From: JBBDIK01 sp040880465
GTDB taxonomy: Bacteria; Actinomycetota; UBA4738; JBBDHU01
DNA length: 64,000 nucleotides
Assembly (NCBI GenBank): GCA_040880465.1
Contig: JBBDIK010000005.1
Span: forward strand, 1-64,000
Direction: 5' to 3'
Shown in pieces: positions 25,933-33,997 of the stretch. A program made the translations under genes and the position numbers. How positions within the stretch are numbered: position 1 is the stretch's first letter; each line of letters starts with the position of its first letter. The notes beneath the pieces were generated by a model. It was not told the DNA's origin. It searched no databases and saw nothing but the letters and a program-made list of their open reading frames with translations.

Positions 25933-25938
25933 TATCAT
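25933..25938 (+). promoter_or_regulatory. -10 box of the PrmC-like methyltransferase gene
   Basis: TATCAT, 10 nt before ATG 25949. It overlaps the upstream ATG at 25937, which argues that translation starts at 25949. Confidence 0.4.
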
Positions 25939-25948
25939 GCGTCGGCCT

Positions 25949-26803
25949 ATGGACGCAGAAGGACTCATCGACTGGGCCGAGCGCGTGCTGCTCGACTCCG
26001 AGGCGATCGATCACTGGCAGAAGGAACGCGAGCGGATCGAGGCCGAGGAACTCCTCGCGCACGTCCTGGGCCAGGACTTCGATCTCGAGGATGATGTACC
26101 GCTCGCGGTGCAGGCGAAGTTCGAGAAGTCCATCGCTCGACGTGCCAAGGGAGAGCCCAACCAACTGATCGTGGGCATCGCGGAGTTCCGGGGCCTGGAC
26201 CTCATCGCGAAGCCGGGGACGTTCATCCCGCGGGATTCCTCCGAATTCCTTGCGGCGGAAGCGATCCGGAGGCTCAAGCGGAAGCAGCTGCCGGTGGCTG
26301 TGGACATGGCGTGCGGAACGGGCCCGGTCGCCCTCGCGATCGCGAACGAGGTGAAGGGCGCGACCGTCTACGGGGCTGATCTCGATCCGGGGTCGGTCAG
26401 GACCGCGCGGGCGAACGCCCGGAAGCTCGGGCTCACCGTGACGTTCGTCCGGAGCGATCTGTTCGCCGGGCTGCCGAAGAGGCTTCGGGGTTCCGTCGAC
26501 GTGGTTACGCTCCATCCGCCGTATGTCGCACGCAAGGAGATGGAGGACCTGCCCGACGAGATCCGTCTCTACGAGCCGGTCATCGTGCTGACCGACGGCA
26601 GCGATGACGGACTCGGCCTGGTTCGTGGGAGCGCGGAACAGGCGAAGGACTGGCTCAAGCCGGGCGGGGTGTTGTTGGTCGAGGTGAGCCCGGATCGCGC
26701 ACGATCGGTGATGAGCGTGCTGCGGAAGGCCGGCCTCACGGACGTGGTCAGCCGCAAGGACAAGGGGTTCGAGGTCACCCGGGTGATCACCGGCCGGGTC
26801 TGA
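25949..26803 (+). CDS. PrmC/HemK-like methyltransferase with altered motifs
   Basis: A 284-aa SAM-dependent methyltransferase. An N-terminal helical part ends in IARRAKGEPNQLIVGIAEFRG, as in PrmC. The SAM site is AVDMACGTGPVALAIA. Two hallmark motifs differ: the substrate-binding NPPY is HPPY (VVTLHPPYVARKE) and the PRPET segment is PRDSSEF. Glutamine or adenine N-methylation by the usual mechanism is therefore doubtful. Start 25949 is chosen because the -10 box covers the earlier ATG. It converges on moaA. Confidence 0.8.
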   Translation: MDAEGLIDWAERVLLDSEAIDHWQKERERIEAEELLAHVLGQDFDLEDDVPLAVQAKFEKSIARRAKGEPNQLIVGIAEFRGLDLIAKPGTFIPRDSSEFLAAEAIRRLKRKQLPVAVDMACGTGPVALAIANEVKGATVYGADLDPGSVRTARANARKLGLTVTFVRSDLFAGLPKRLRGSVDVVTLHPPYVARKEMEDLPDEIRLYEPVIVLTDGSDDGLGLVRGSAEQAKDWLKPGGVLLVEVSPDRARSVMSVLRKAGLTDVVSRKDKGFEVTRVITGRV

Positions 26804-26810
26804 GCGTCGC

Positions 26811-26855
26811 GGCGCCCGCCCACGCCGACCCCTGCAGCGCGTCGGCCGAGGCGCC
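26811..26855. terminator. Nested hairpin between convergent genes
   Basis: Inner arms GCCGAC (26824-26829) and GTCGGC (26841-26846), outer arms GGCGCC (26811-26816) and GGCGCC (26850-26855), between the PrmC-like gene and moaA. There is no T-tract; it probably works for both directions. Confidence 0.5.
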
Positions 26856-26857
26856 GC

Positions 26858-27868
26858 TCAGCCTCCGATCTGGGCCATGCTCTTGTCGGGACGCACGAAG
26901 TCCGGATGGTTGATGCGGTGTCCGCTCCACTTCGACCAGACGCCGGCCCGGATCAGCTGGCCCAAGTCTTGGCCGTCGGCTCCCTCGCGGAGGGGTCCTC
27001 GCAGGTCGGTGTCCTCCAAGGCGAACAGGCACGACCGGAACTGGCCCTCGGCGGTAAGCCGCAGACGGTTGCAGGTGTCACAGAAGGGCTCCGTGACCGA
27101 GCCGATCATGCCGACGCCACCCGGGGCGCCGTCCGCGAAGCGGTAGCTCGTGGCGGGCTCGGGTCCGTCGGCGACGGGCTCCAGGGGGAACGCGGTGGTG
27201 ATCCGTTCGAGGACCGTGTGCGTGGGGACGACCTTGTCGCGTTCCCAGCGCTGATCCGCGTCCAGCGGCATGTACTCGATGAACCGGATCTCGTGTCCGG
27301 TCGTGCGTGACCACCGGGCGAAGTCGACGACTTCATCGTCGTTGGTCCCGCCGATCACCACGCAGTTGATCTTGATAGGGATCAGCCCGGCATCCTGTGC
27401 CGCCTGGATGCCCGTGAACACGTGCTCCAGTGCGTCCCGCCGCGTCATCTCCTCGAACCGGTGCCGCAGGAGCGAATCGCACGAGACCGTGACGCGGTCG
27501 AGCCCCGCCTCGGCGAGCGGGACGGCCAGCCGGTCGAGGAGAACCCCGTTCGTCGTCATCGACATCTCGAGGTCGGGATGCAGGTCTCGGAGCATCCCGA
27601 CAAGGACCGGCAGGTCGGTCCGAACGGTGGGTTCACCGCCGGTGATCTTGATCGAGCGGACGCCGAGGTCGACGAACACGCGGACCAGCGAGGTGATCTC
27701 TTCGAACGAGAGGATGTCGGACTTGGGGAGCCACTCCAGGCCCTCCGCCGGCATGCAGTAGGTACAGCGGAAGTTGCACCGGTCGGTCACCGAGACGCGC
27801 AGGTCGTCGGCGATGCGGCCGAACGTATCGACGAGCGGTCCGCGCGTCGGCGGGGCCAAAGGGGTCAC
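26858..27868 (-). CDS. moaA: GTP 3',8-cyclase MoaA
   Basis: A radical SAM enzyme for the first step of molybdenum cofactor synthesis. The 336-aa protein has CNFRCTYCMP for the SAM-cleaving cluster, ITGGEPTVR, the second cluster ligands in FCDTCNRLRLTAEGQFRSC, and the C-terminal Gly-Gly needed for activity (AQIGG). Start GTG 27868 lies downstream of GAGGAGGTAC at a somewhat long distance. It lies 30 nt after the DUF6457 gene and is divergent from the MogA-XdhC gene, forming a molybdenum-cofactor locus. Confidence 0.95.
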   Translation of the reverse strand: MTPLAPPTRGPLVDTFGRIADDLRVSVTDRCNFRCTYCMPAEGLEWLPKSDILSFEEITSLVRVFVDLGVRSIKITGGEPTVRTDLPVLVGMLRDLHPDLEMSMTTNGVLLDRLAVPLAEAGLDRVTVSCDSLLRHRFEEMTRRDALEHVFTGIQAAQDAGLIPIKINCVVIGGTNDDEVVDFARWSRTTGHEIRFIEYMPLDADQRWERDKVVPTHTVLERITTAFPLEPVADGPEPATSYRFADGAPGGVGMIGSVTEPFCDTCNRLRLTAEGQFRSCLFALEDTDLRGPLREGADGQDLGQLIRAGVWSKWSGHRINHPDFVRPDKSMAQIGG

Positions 27869-27898
27869 GTTGATGGGGAGTACCTCCTCGACGCGAGC

Positions 27899-28159
27899 TT
27901 ACGACTCATCCGATGGCGATGACTCCGGGAGGAGGCCGTGGAGCTGGGTCATCGCTTCGGTGAGCGCGTCCATCCGGGACGCGCCCTCGGTCATCCGGTA
28001 GCCGACGAACTCCCCAACGAGGAAGGCCGCGAGTGGCGTCTGCTTGCGTTCGACGCGATGCGCGACATCCTTGGCGGCCAAGAGCAGCCGGTTCGTGTCC
28101 CGGGAGTCGAGTGGGTCTCGGTGGAGCGCCTCTGCAAGCGTGTCGGTCCAGTCGGCCAT
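27899..28159 (-). CDS. DUF6457 domain protein
   Basis: An 86-aa protein with the DUF6457 pattern: MADWTDTLAEALH, NRLLLAAKDVAHRVERKQTP, LAAFLVGEFVGYRMTEG. In actinobacteria this domain occurs next to or fused with molybdenum cofactor proteins, which fits its place before moaA. ATG 28159 has AAGGAGGAG at ideal spacing, so the longer frame upstream is not used. Biochemical role unknown. Confidence 0.8.
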   Translation of the reverse strand: MADWTDTLAEALHRDPLDSRDTNRLLLAAKDVAHRVERKQTPLAAFLVGEFVGYRMTEGASRMDALTEAMTQLHGLLPESSPSDES

Positions 28160-28218
28160 CGGCTCCTCCTTCGTCGTGGGCCTCCTGAGCGTAGCGGAGC
28201 GGTCGGCGGCCGACTTGG

Positions 28219-28224
28219 GACAAT
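28219..28224 (+). promoter_or_regulatory. Probable leaderless -10 box of the MogA-XdhC gene
   Basis: GACAAT, 7 nt before ATG 28232. The opposite strand reads TATTGT at nearly the same place (28220-28225), so it may also fire towards DUF6457-moaA. Confidence 0.4.
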
Positions 28225-28231
28225 AGGGTCC

Positions 28232-29473
28232 ATGACCGGCAGGCGAGCAGCGATCGTGACCGTCTCCGACGGCGTGTCCGCGGGGACGCGTGAGGACGCC
28301 TCCGGGCAGCTCGCACTCGCTCTCCTGGAAGAGCGGGGGTTCGAGGTCGATGAGGGCCGGGTGGTCCCCGACGAGCGAGATCAGATCGAGGCGGTGCTGG
28401 TCTCGTTGGCCGAGGCTGGGTTGGCGTTCGTGGTGACGACGGGGGGGACCGGGTTCGGGCCTCGGGACGTCACGCCCGAGGCGACCCGTGCGGTGATGGA
28501 CCGTGAAGCACCGGGGCTCGTCCAGCTCATGTTGCAGTCCGGGCTTAGCCATACGCCGAACGCCGCGCTCTCGCGTCCGGCTGCCGGTTCGCGTGGGTCC
28601 ACGCTGATCGTCAATCTTCCCGGATCGCCGACGGGGGTCCGTGAAGGGCTCGAAGCGATCCTTCCGGTGGTTCCGCACGCGCTGGAACTCCTGGCGGGTG
28701 GCACCGGCGAGCATCCGACCGGTCACGCGCAGCCGCATCCGGCGCCGGCCGAACGTGAGATCGCACCCCCCTACGTTTCGGCGGTCGCGGTGAAGGTGCA
28801 CGGCGATCCTCCGTGCCGTGTCGGTAACCGCTTGGTGATCGGTCCGGACGGCCCGGTCGACGGGACGCTCGGGTGCGCCGAGTTCGATACCGCTGCTGGA
28901 GATGCCGCGCCGGAGGTACTCGACGCGGGCGTTCCGACGACGCGGACCTTCCGGCACGACCTCGGTGACGTCGAGGTGTATCTAGAACCGCGGCTTGCAC
29001 CGGCGCGACTCCTGGTGTTCTCGGCGTCGCCGGTGGCGTCGGAGCTCCTTCCGATCGCGCGGTCCCTCGGCTACGAGACCACCCTGGTCGAGTCCCGCAC
29101 GGAGCGTGTGACCGACGAGCAACGCGGCGCGGCGAACATGGTGACGGCCGAGGCCCCGGTGCTCTCCGCGCAGGATCCGCCGACCGATGCCGTGTTCACG
29201 GATCACGACGCTCCGAGGATCTCCGAGGCCCTCGCGGTCCTCCTGCGTGGGCCGGTCCGATTCATCGGCGTGATGGGCTCGCAGCGGCACGTCGCTCCCC
29301 ATCGAGCGGCGGTCGAAGCCCTCGGGTTCGGCCCCGAGGACCTCGCCAGGATCCAGTCGCCCGTCGGGCTCGACATCGGGAGCCGGACCCCGGCCGAGAT
29401 CGCCGTTGCGATCGCCGCCGGGTTGGTCGCCGCCAGGACCGGTCGCGATGGTGGCTGGCTGGGTGGCGCGTGA
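28232..29473 (+). CDS. MogA-XdhC fusion protein
   Basis: A 413-aa protein joining two molybdenum-cofactor activities. Residues 1 to about 165 are a MogA/MoaB-type molybdopterin adenylyltransferase (AAIVTVSDGVSAGTREDASG, FVVTTGGTGFGPRDVTPEAT, VNLPGSPTGVREGLEAIL). Residues about 185-413 are XdhC/CoxI-like: an N-terminal segment with VDGTLGCAEFD and a Rossmann domain with LLVFSASPVASELLPIARS and FIGVMGSQRHVAPHR. XdhC proteins bind, sulfurate and deliver Mo cofactor to xanthine-dehydrogenase-type enzymes. None is present here. The sulfatase start overlaps the stop by 4 nt. Confidence 0.88.
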   Translation: MTGRRAAIVTVSDGVSAGTREDASGQLALALLEERGFEVDEGRVVPDERDQIEAVLVSLAEAGLAFVVTTGGTGFGPRDVTPEATRAVMDREAPGLVQLMLQSGLSHTPNAALSRPAAGSRGSTLIVNLPGSPTGVREGLEAILPVVPHALELLAGGTGEHPTGHAQPHPAPAEREIAPPYVSAVAVKVHGDPPCRVGNRLVIGPDGPVDGTLGCAEFDTAAGDAAPEVLDAGVPTTRTFRHDLGDVEVYLEPRLAPARLLVFSASPVASELLPIARSLGYETTLVESRTERVTDEQRGAANMVTAEAPVLSAQDPPTDAVFTDHDAPRISEALAVLLRGPVRFIGVMGSQRHVAPHRAAVEALGFGPEDLARIQSPVGLDIGSRTPAEIAVAIAAGLVAARTGRDGGWLGGA

Positions 29474-30987
29474 GCGAAGGAAGTCCCACGGGACCGCCTG
29501 GACCCCGCTGGTGGGAGCGCACCTCTGGGCCGGCGCCCGCGCTCTTTCGGTTCATCGCGGCCGGGGTGATCGGGTTCCTGTTCCTGTCCGGCCTCGTGAT
29601 GGGGGACCGGGGAAGGCCGGTGTCCGACGGTCCCAACATCGTGATGATCGTCTCGGACGACCAGTCGTGGGAGTCGATCCCCCGCCGGCCCGCCGTGATG
29701 CCCTACCTGCAGAGCCGCCTGAAGGACCCGAGCGACCATTGGATACAGTTCCCGAACGCCTTCGTGAACACCGCGCTGTGCTGTCCGTCGCGGGCCACCA
29801 TCCTGTCCGGGCAGTACGCGTTCCGGACCGGCGTGCTGGCCAACGGCGACGGGCAACGGTTCCGGGATCGGTCAACACTCGCGACCTGGCTGCATGACGT
29901 CGGGTACTACACCGGGCTGTTCGGCAAGTACATGAACCGATACCCGTTCGAACAGCAGCCGTTCGTCCCGCCGGGCTGGGACGAGTGGGCGGCCAAGATG
30001 CACGGCGGGATCGAGACGGTGTACTTCAACTACACGCTATACGGCGACGGACGGCAGACGTACTTCGGCGCCGAACCGCAGGACTACATGACCGATGTGC
30101 TCGCCGAGCAGGCGGTCGGTTTCATCGAGGATGCGCCGGGGGGCCGCCCGTTCTTCCTGTACTACGCACCGACCGCGCCGCATGCGCCGTTCGTCCCGCC
30201 GCCGCGGCATGAGGGCGCGTTCTGGGACGCGGAGCTCGACCATCCGCCGAGCGTCGCGGAGTCCGATCTGGAGGACAAACCCCAGTGGGTGCAGGACCTT
30301 CCGAAGGTGACTGACCGTCGACAGGACGAGCTCGACTACCAGCATCGGAACGCCTATGAGACGCTCCTCGGCGTCGACGACGGCGTGCGCCGGATCATGG
30401 AGGCGTTGGAGGCCCAGGGCGTGCTGGACGAGACCGTGGTGATCTACGTCTCGGACAACGGCTACTCGTTCGGAGAGCACAGCGTCCTGGCGAAGCGTTG
30501 TCCGTACGACGAGTGCGCTCGTGTTCCGCTGTTCGTCCGGATGCCCGGTCAGGCGGCTCGGGACGAGGACTTCGTCGTATCGAACGCCGATCTCGCTCCG
30601 ACCATCACCGCGCTGGCAGGTACGAACCCCGGGATCCGGAGCGACGGGTTGGATGTCTCCACGCTGGTGCGAGGAGCGTCGCCGGCCCCGGCCCGGCCGG
30701 GGGTCGTGATCGAGTGGGCGGGCGACGCCGAGATCCCCGCTTTCTGGGCGTATCGCACGAAGCGCTATCTGTATACGTGGTACCCGACCACTGGGGAAGA
30801 GGAGCTCTACGACCTCAAGCAGGATCCGTGGGCTCTGGGCAACGTCGTCGAGGAACCGGACTACGAGGAGACAAGGGTGCGACTGTCGGACCTGCTTGGG
30901 GCGGCCGTACCCGAGTGGGCGGTCAGCCGCTCGGTGGAAGGATCAGCGGCGGCCGCGGCGTCTGCGCGAAATCGAACTCGGAACTGA
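29470..30987 (+). CDS. Membrane-anchored sulfatase
   Basis: A 505-aa type I sulfatase. A single N-terminal membrane segment (about 27-46) should place it outside the membrane. The metal site starts with NIVMIVSDDQS. The formylglycine motif is CCPSR at residues 104-108, with Cys104 as the residue to be oxidised, followed by ATILSGQYAF. VIYVSDNGYSFGEH supplies the second metal site. GTG 29470 overlaps the MogA-XdhC stop. The last 65 bp overlap the 3' end of the first phosphoesterase gene on the other strand. Confidence 0.88.
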   Translation: MSEGSPTGPPGPRWWERTSGPAPALFRFIAAGVIGFLFLSGLVMGDRGRPVSDGPNIVMIVSDDQSWESIPRRPAVMPYLQSRLKDPSDHWIQFPNAFVNTALCCPSRATILSGQYAFRTGVLANGDGQRFRDRSTLATWLHDVGYYTGLFGKYMNRYPFEQQPFVPPGWDEWAAKMHGGIETVYFNYTLYGDGRQTYFGAEPQDYMTDVLAEQAVGFIEDAPGGRPFFLYYAPTAPHAPFVPPPRHEGAFWDAELDHPPSVAESDLEDKPQWVQDLPKVTDRRQDELDYQHRNAYETLLGVDDGVRRIMEALEAQGVLDETVVIYVSDNGYSFGEHSVLAKRCPYDECARVPLFVRMPGQAARDEDFVVSNADLAPTITALAGTNPGIRSDGLDVSTLVRGASPAPARPGVVIEWAGDAEIPAFWAYRTKRYLYTWYPTTGEEELYDLKQDPWALGNVVEEPDYEETRVRLSDLLGAAVPEWAVSRSVEGSAAAAASARNRTRN

Positions 30988-32401
30988 GGTCCCCGAGCTT
31001 GTCCTGGTTCTCGCGGACGTTCGGGCGGGAGTCGGGTCGCGACATCGTGTTGGGATTCAGTCGGTCTCCGCTCAGGAAGACGTCCTCGATGAACTTGAGG
31101 TATGCGTCGAACGAGAGCGTCTGGTGGTCGACGCAGCCCTCCTTGGGTCCTGGCCCGCACGTCTTGGCGTACGGACTTATCATCAAGCCCGGCACGCGGA
31201 GGCCGTAGCCCCACGGATCCACTTTCGGCGGCTTCATGTGGTCGTAGAACCCGCCCCAGTCGTCCCAGGCGAGGAAGACCGCGCTGTCGGCCCACATCGC
31301 CGGGTTGTTCCCGATGGCGTTAACGACCTTGGTGACGTACGCATGTCCGGGCTTGAGGGACCCGTGGTTCGGGTGCTCGCTCTCGGACTCGCCCGGGAGG
31401 AGCCACGAGACCTGGGGCAACGTACCGTTCTGCGCGTCGTCGAAGAACTTGCTGACGTGGACGATCTGGTCGACCTGCCCATTCTCCCTGACCGTCTGGA
31501 AGTTGGGCTGGGGATTCCAGATCCACGGGGTAGAGGTCCGCTTATTGTCCGGGGCGCAGGGCCACTTAGCGCAGGAGAGATCCGTGCCGTTGCCGACGTA
31601 GGTCTTCCAGGTCACTCCTGCTTCCTCGAGCAAGTAGGTGATGTCGGTCCACTTGTACGGGCCGGAGCTATGGGTCTCGACGTTCGTCTTGCAGCTCATC
31701 GGGCCTGCCTTACACTCGGCCGACCACGCGGAGAAGATATACAGGTGCGCCGGGAGGCTCCAGGAATCCGTCGCCCCGAACAGGTGATCCTGGAGGTAGT
31801 ACTCGTCGGCGTATGCCCAGTAATTAGGGATCACGCCGCGTTGCATCGTGCCCATGAGATCCGGCTGCTTCGCCGGACCGTTGTGCTTGCGGCAACTGCG
31901 GGCGGAGGGATCGGCGACACACCGGTAGGCGCCGGACTGCTGTGTCCGATAGGCGGCCTCGATGAACCCGTTCATCCTCCCGTTCGCGACATCGATATGG
32001 GCGTGCTCATGCGCGTGCGGTCCCCCGAAGTTGACCGGGTTCGTCATCTTGAAGGGCTTCACGCACTTGCCGAGTACCGGGTGGGGGATGCAGGGCTTGA
32101 AGCCACCGCCCGGCTTCTTCGGGATGCCCGCGACGGTCGCGCCGTTGGGATTCTCGTAGGTCCCGAAGTAGTGATCGAAGGACCGGTTCTCTTGGATGAT
32201 GAAGATCAGCCGGTCCAGGTTGCAGAGGTCAGCCGTCACGCAGCCGCTGGTCCGGTGGGTGGCCGGACGGGGCTGCTGGTCGGGTCCTGCGTCGCTCTGA
32301 CCGACGTCGCCCTGACCGGCGTCGCCCGGGTTGGCAGCGGCGAAGGTCAAGGCCAACGCGGTCAAGACGAGGATAGACAAGCGGCGAGCTCTGGGGGCCA
32401 T
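30923..32401 (-). CDS. Exported phosphoesterase, array member 1 (PF04185)
   Basis: A secreted metal-dependent phosphoesterase of the phospholipase C / AcpA-type acid phosphatase family, 492 aa. Signal peptide about 1-24 (LSILVLTALALTFAAA). The metal motif ENRSFDHYFGTY begins at Glu71; a conserved DSWSLPAHLY may hold the catalytic Ser by analogy with AcpA; WDDWGGFYDH is at about 379-388. Conserved Cys pairs suggest disulfides. It is the last gene of the seven-member array, tail-to-tail with the sulfatase. It carries a Gly/Asp/Gln-rich spacer after the signal peptide. Substrate (phospholipid or another phosphoester) unknown. Confidence 0.9.
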   Translation of the reverse strand: MAPRARRLSILVLTALALTFAAANPGDAGQGDVGQSDAGPDQQPRPATHRTSGCVTADLCNLDRLIFIIQENRSFDHYFGTYENPNGATVAGIPKKPGGGFKPCIPHPVLGKCVKPFKMTNPVNFGGPHAHEHAHIDVANGRMNGFIEAAYRTQQSGAYRCVADPSARSCRKHNGPAKQPDLMGTMQRGVIPNYWAYADEYYLQDHLFGATDSWSLPAHLYIFSAWSAECKAGPMSCKTNVETHSSGPYKWTDITYLLEEAGVTWKTYVGNGTDLSCAKWPCAPDNKRTSTPWIWNPQPNFQTVRENGQVDQIVHVSKFFDDAQNGTLPQVSWLLPGESESEHPNHGSLKPGHAYVTKVVNAIGNNPAMWADSAVFLAWDDWGGFYDHMKPPKVDPWGYGLRVPGLMISPYAKTCGPGPKEGCVDHQTLSFDAYLKFIEDVFLSGDRLNPNTMSRPDSRPNVRENQDKLGDLSSEFDFAQTPRPPLILPPSG

Positions 32402-32409
32402 CGGGGACG

Positions 32410-32415
32410 AGAGTA
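32410..32415 (-). promoter_or_regulatory. Leaderless -10 box, array member 1
   Basis: TACTCT on the minus strand, 8 nt before ATG 32401. No ribosome-binding site in the 48-nt gap to member 2. Confidence 0.5.
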
Positions 32416-32449
32416 CCGTGCCAGGCCGAAGTCTGCCCAGCCGAGCTGG

Positions 32450-33946
32450 CTACGGGCTCGGGCTCGGGGAGGGAGACGGTTCCGGGCTGGGGCTGGGCGG
32501 CGTCGGCGAAAGGACCAGGGCCGCCGGGTCCCGCGGAGGCTGCGAGAAGTCGAACGCCGCGGCCAGGTCGCCGAGCGCCGGCTCCTCCTCGCGCACGTTC
32601 GGGCGGGAGTCCGGCCGGCTCATCGTGTCCGGATCCAGCCGTGATCCACCTAGGAATACGTCCTCGATGAATCGGAGGTACGAGTCGAAGGACAGCACGT
32701 CGTGCTGAACGATGCCTTGCTTCGCGTACGGTCCTAGGACGATCGCAGGAACACGGATGCCGAGGCCGAGCTGGTCGATCCGGGGCGGCTTGACGTGGTC
32801 GTAGAACCCGCCCCAGTCATCCCAGGTGAGCAGGACGACCGTGTTCTCCCAAGCCGGGCTCTGAGCGATCGCGTTGATCGTCTTGGTCACGTACGCGTAG
32901 CCGGGGCGCATCGTCCCCTTGCCCGGGTGCTCGCTCACGCGGGCGGCCGGGATGACCCACGAAACCGCCGGGATATCGCCGGTCGCGATCCCCGCCTTGA
33001 AGTCGTCGTACGGGGCGATGTGATCGAGCTGTCCGGCCGTGCGCACCGTGCTGAAGCCCGGCAGCGGGTTCCAGTTGAACGGGGTGGCATCTCCTTGATC
33101 CCCCGAGGCGCACTTCGGCCACCGCGGACAGACGTCGGTGTCGTTGCCCACGTAGTAGGCCCAGCTCACGCCGGCCTCGTTGAGCAGGTACGTGATATCC
33201 GTCCACGGGTACCGGTATCCGTCGGGGGTCGGATCGCCCTCGCAGCTCATCGGTCCGGTTCGGCACGTCGCCGACCACGCGGAAACCAGGAACATGTGCG
33301 CCGGCATGCTGTAGGAGTCGACGGACGCGAAGAAGTGGTCCTGCAGCACGCCCCAGTCGGCGTACGCCCAGTAATTCGGGATGTCACTGCGGTTCCGGAA
33401 GGACATGACGTCGGGCTGGCCCTTCGGTCCGACGTACGGCTCACACGAGGCGAGCTTGGGATCCTCGATGCATCGGGAGGCGTGACGCGACCCGAGCGCG
33501 GCTCGGATGAACCCGTCCATCTTGCCGCCGTTGACGTCGATCAGCGAGGCGGCGTGGCCGTGGGGGCCGGCCTGATTGCGGTCGCTCGTCGTGTGATACG
33601 GCCGGACGCATCGACCGGTGACCGGGTTCGGGATGCAGGAGGCGAACCGACCATCGGGCTTGCGGGCGAGTCCCTCAGCCGTCTGGCTCTCATCCGGCGG
33701 GACGTACGTTCCGAAGTAGTGATCGAAGGACCGGTTCTCCTGGACGATGATGACGATGTGTTCGATCCTGCAGAGGGGGTCCGGCGTGCACGGTGCCGGG
33801 CCACGGAACAACGGTACGGCGGCGGGCGTCTCCGCCGAACTCCGAGGGACGGCGGCGACGACGGCGAGCACGACTACGACGAGCGAGATCGTTGCCAGGA
33901 CGGCAACGATCCGTGTCCGGTTCCGGCGGCGCGGCCGAGTACCCAT
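32450..33946 (-). CDS. Exported phosphoesterase, array member 2 (PF04185)
   Basis: 498 aa, non-lipoprotein group. An Arg-rich n-region (RPRRRNRTR) precedes a hydrophobic signal or anchor (about 13-33). ENRSFDHYFGTY starts at Glu70; DSYSMPAHMF and TWDDWGGFYDHVKPP follow. It is the only member with a C-terminal Pro-Ser repeat tail (SPSPEPSPSPSPSP), which could act as a cell-wall spacer. The usual DHQTLSFDAYLKF is QHDVLSFDSYLRF here, and GYGIRVPG is GLGIRVPA, so it is among the more divergent copies. Confidence 0.9.
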   Translation of the reverse strand: MGTRPRRRNRTRIVAVLATISLVVVVLAVVAAVPRSSAETPAAVPLFRGPAPCTPDPLCRIEHIVIIVQENRSFDHYFGTYVPPDESQTAEGLARKPDGRFASCIPNPVTGRCVRPYHTTSDRNQAGPHGHAASLIDVNGGKMDGFIRAALGSRHASRCIEDPKLASCEPYVGPKGQPDVMSFRNRSDIPNYWAYADWGVLQDHFFASVDSYSMPAHMFLVSAWSATCRTGPMSCEGDPTPDGYRYPWTDITYLLNEAGVSWAYYVGNDTDVCPRWPKCASGDQGDATPFNWNPLPGFSTVRTAGQLDHIAPYDDFKAGIATGDIPAVSWVIPAARVSEHPGKGTMRPGYAYVTKTINAIAQSPAWENTVVLLTWDDWGGFYDHVKPPRIDQLGLGIRVPAIVLGPYAKQGIVQHDVLSFDSYLRFIEDVFLGGSRLDPDTMSRPDSRPNVREEEPALGDLAAAFDFSQPPRDPAALVLSPTPPSPSPEPSPSPSPSP

Positions 33947-33955
33947 CAGGAGGTC

Positions 33956-33961
33956 AGTGTA
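33956..33961 (-). promoter_or_regulatory. Leaderless -10 box, array member 2
   Basis: TACACT on the minus strand, 9 nt before ATG 33946. Confidence 0.5.
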
Positions 33962-33997
33962 GCGAGGGGTACGCGGTTCGGGTGCGTCTGGGGGTCC

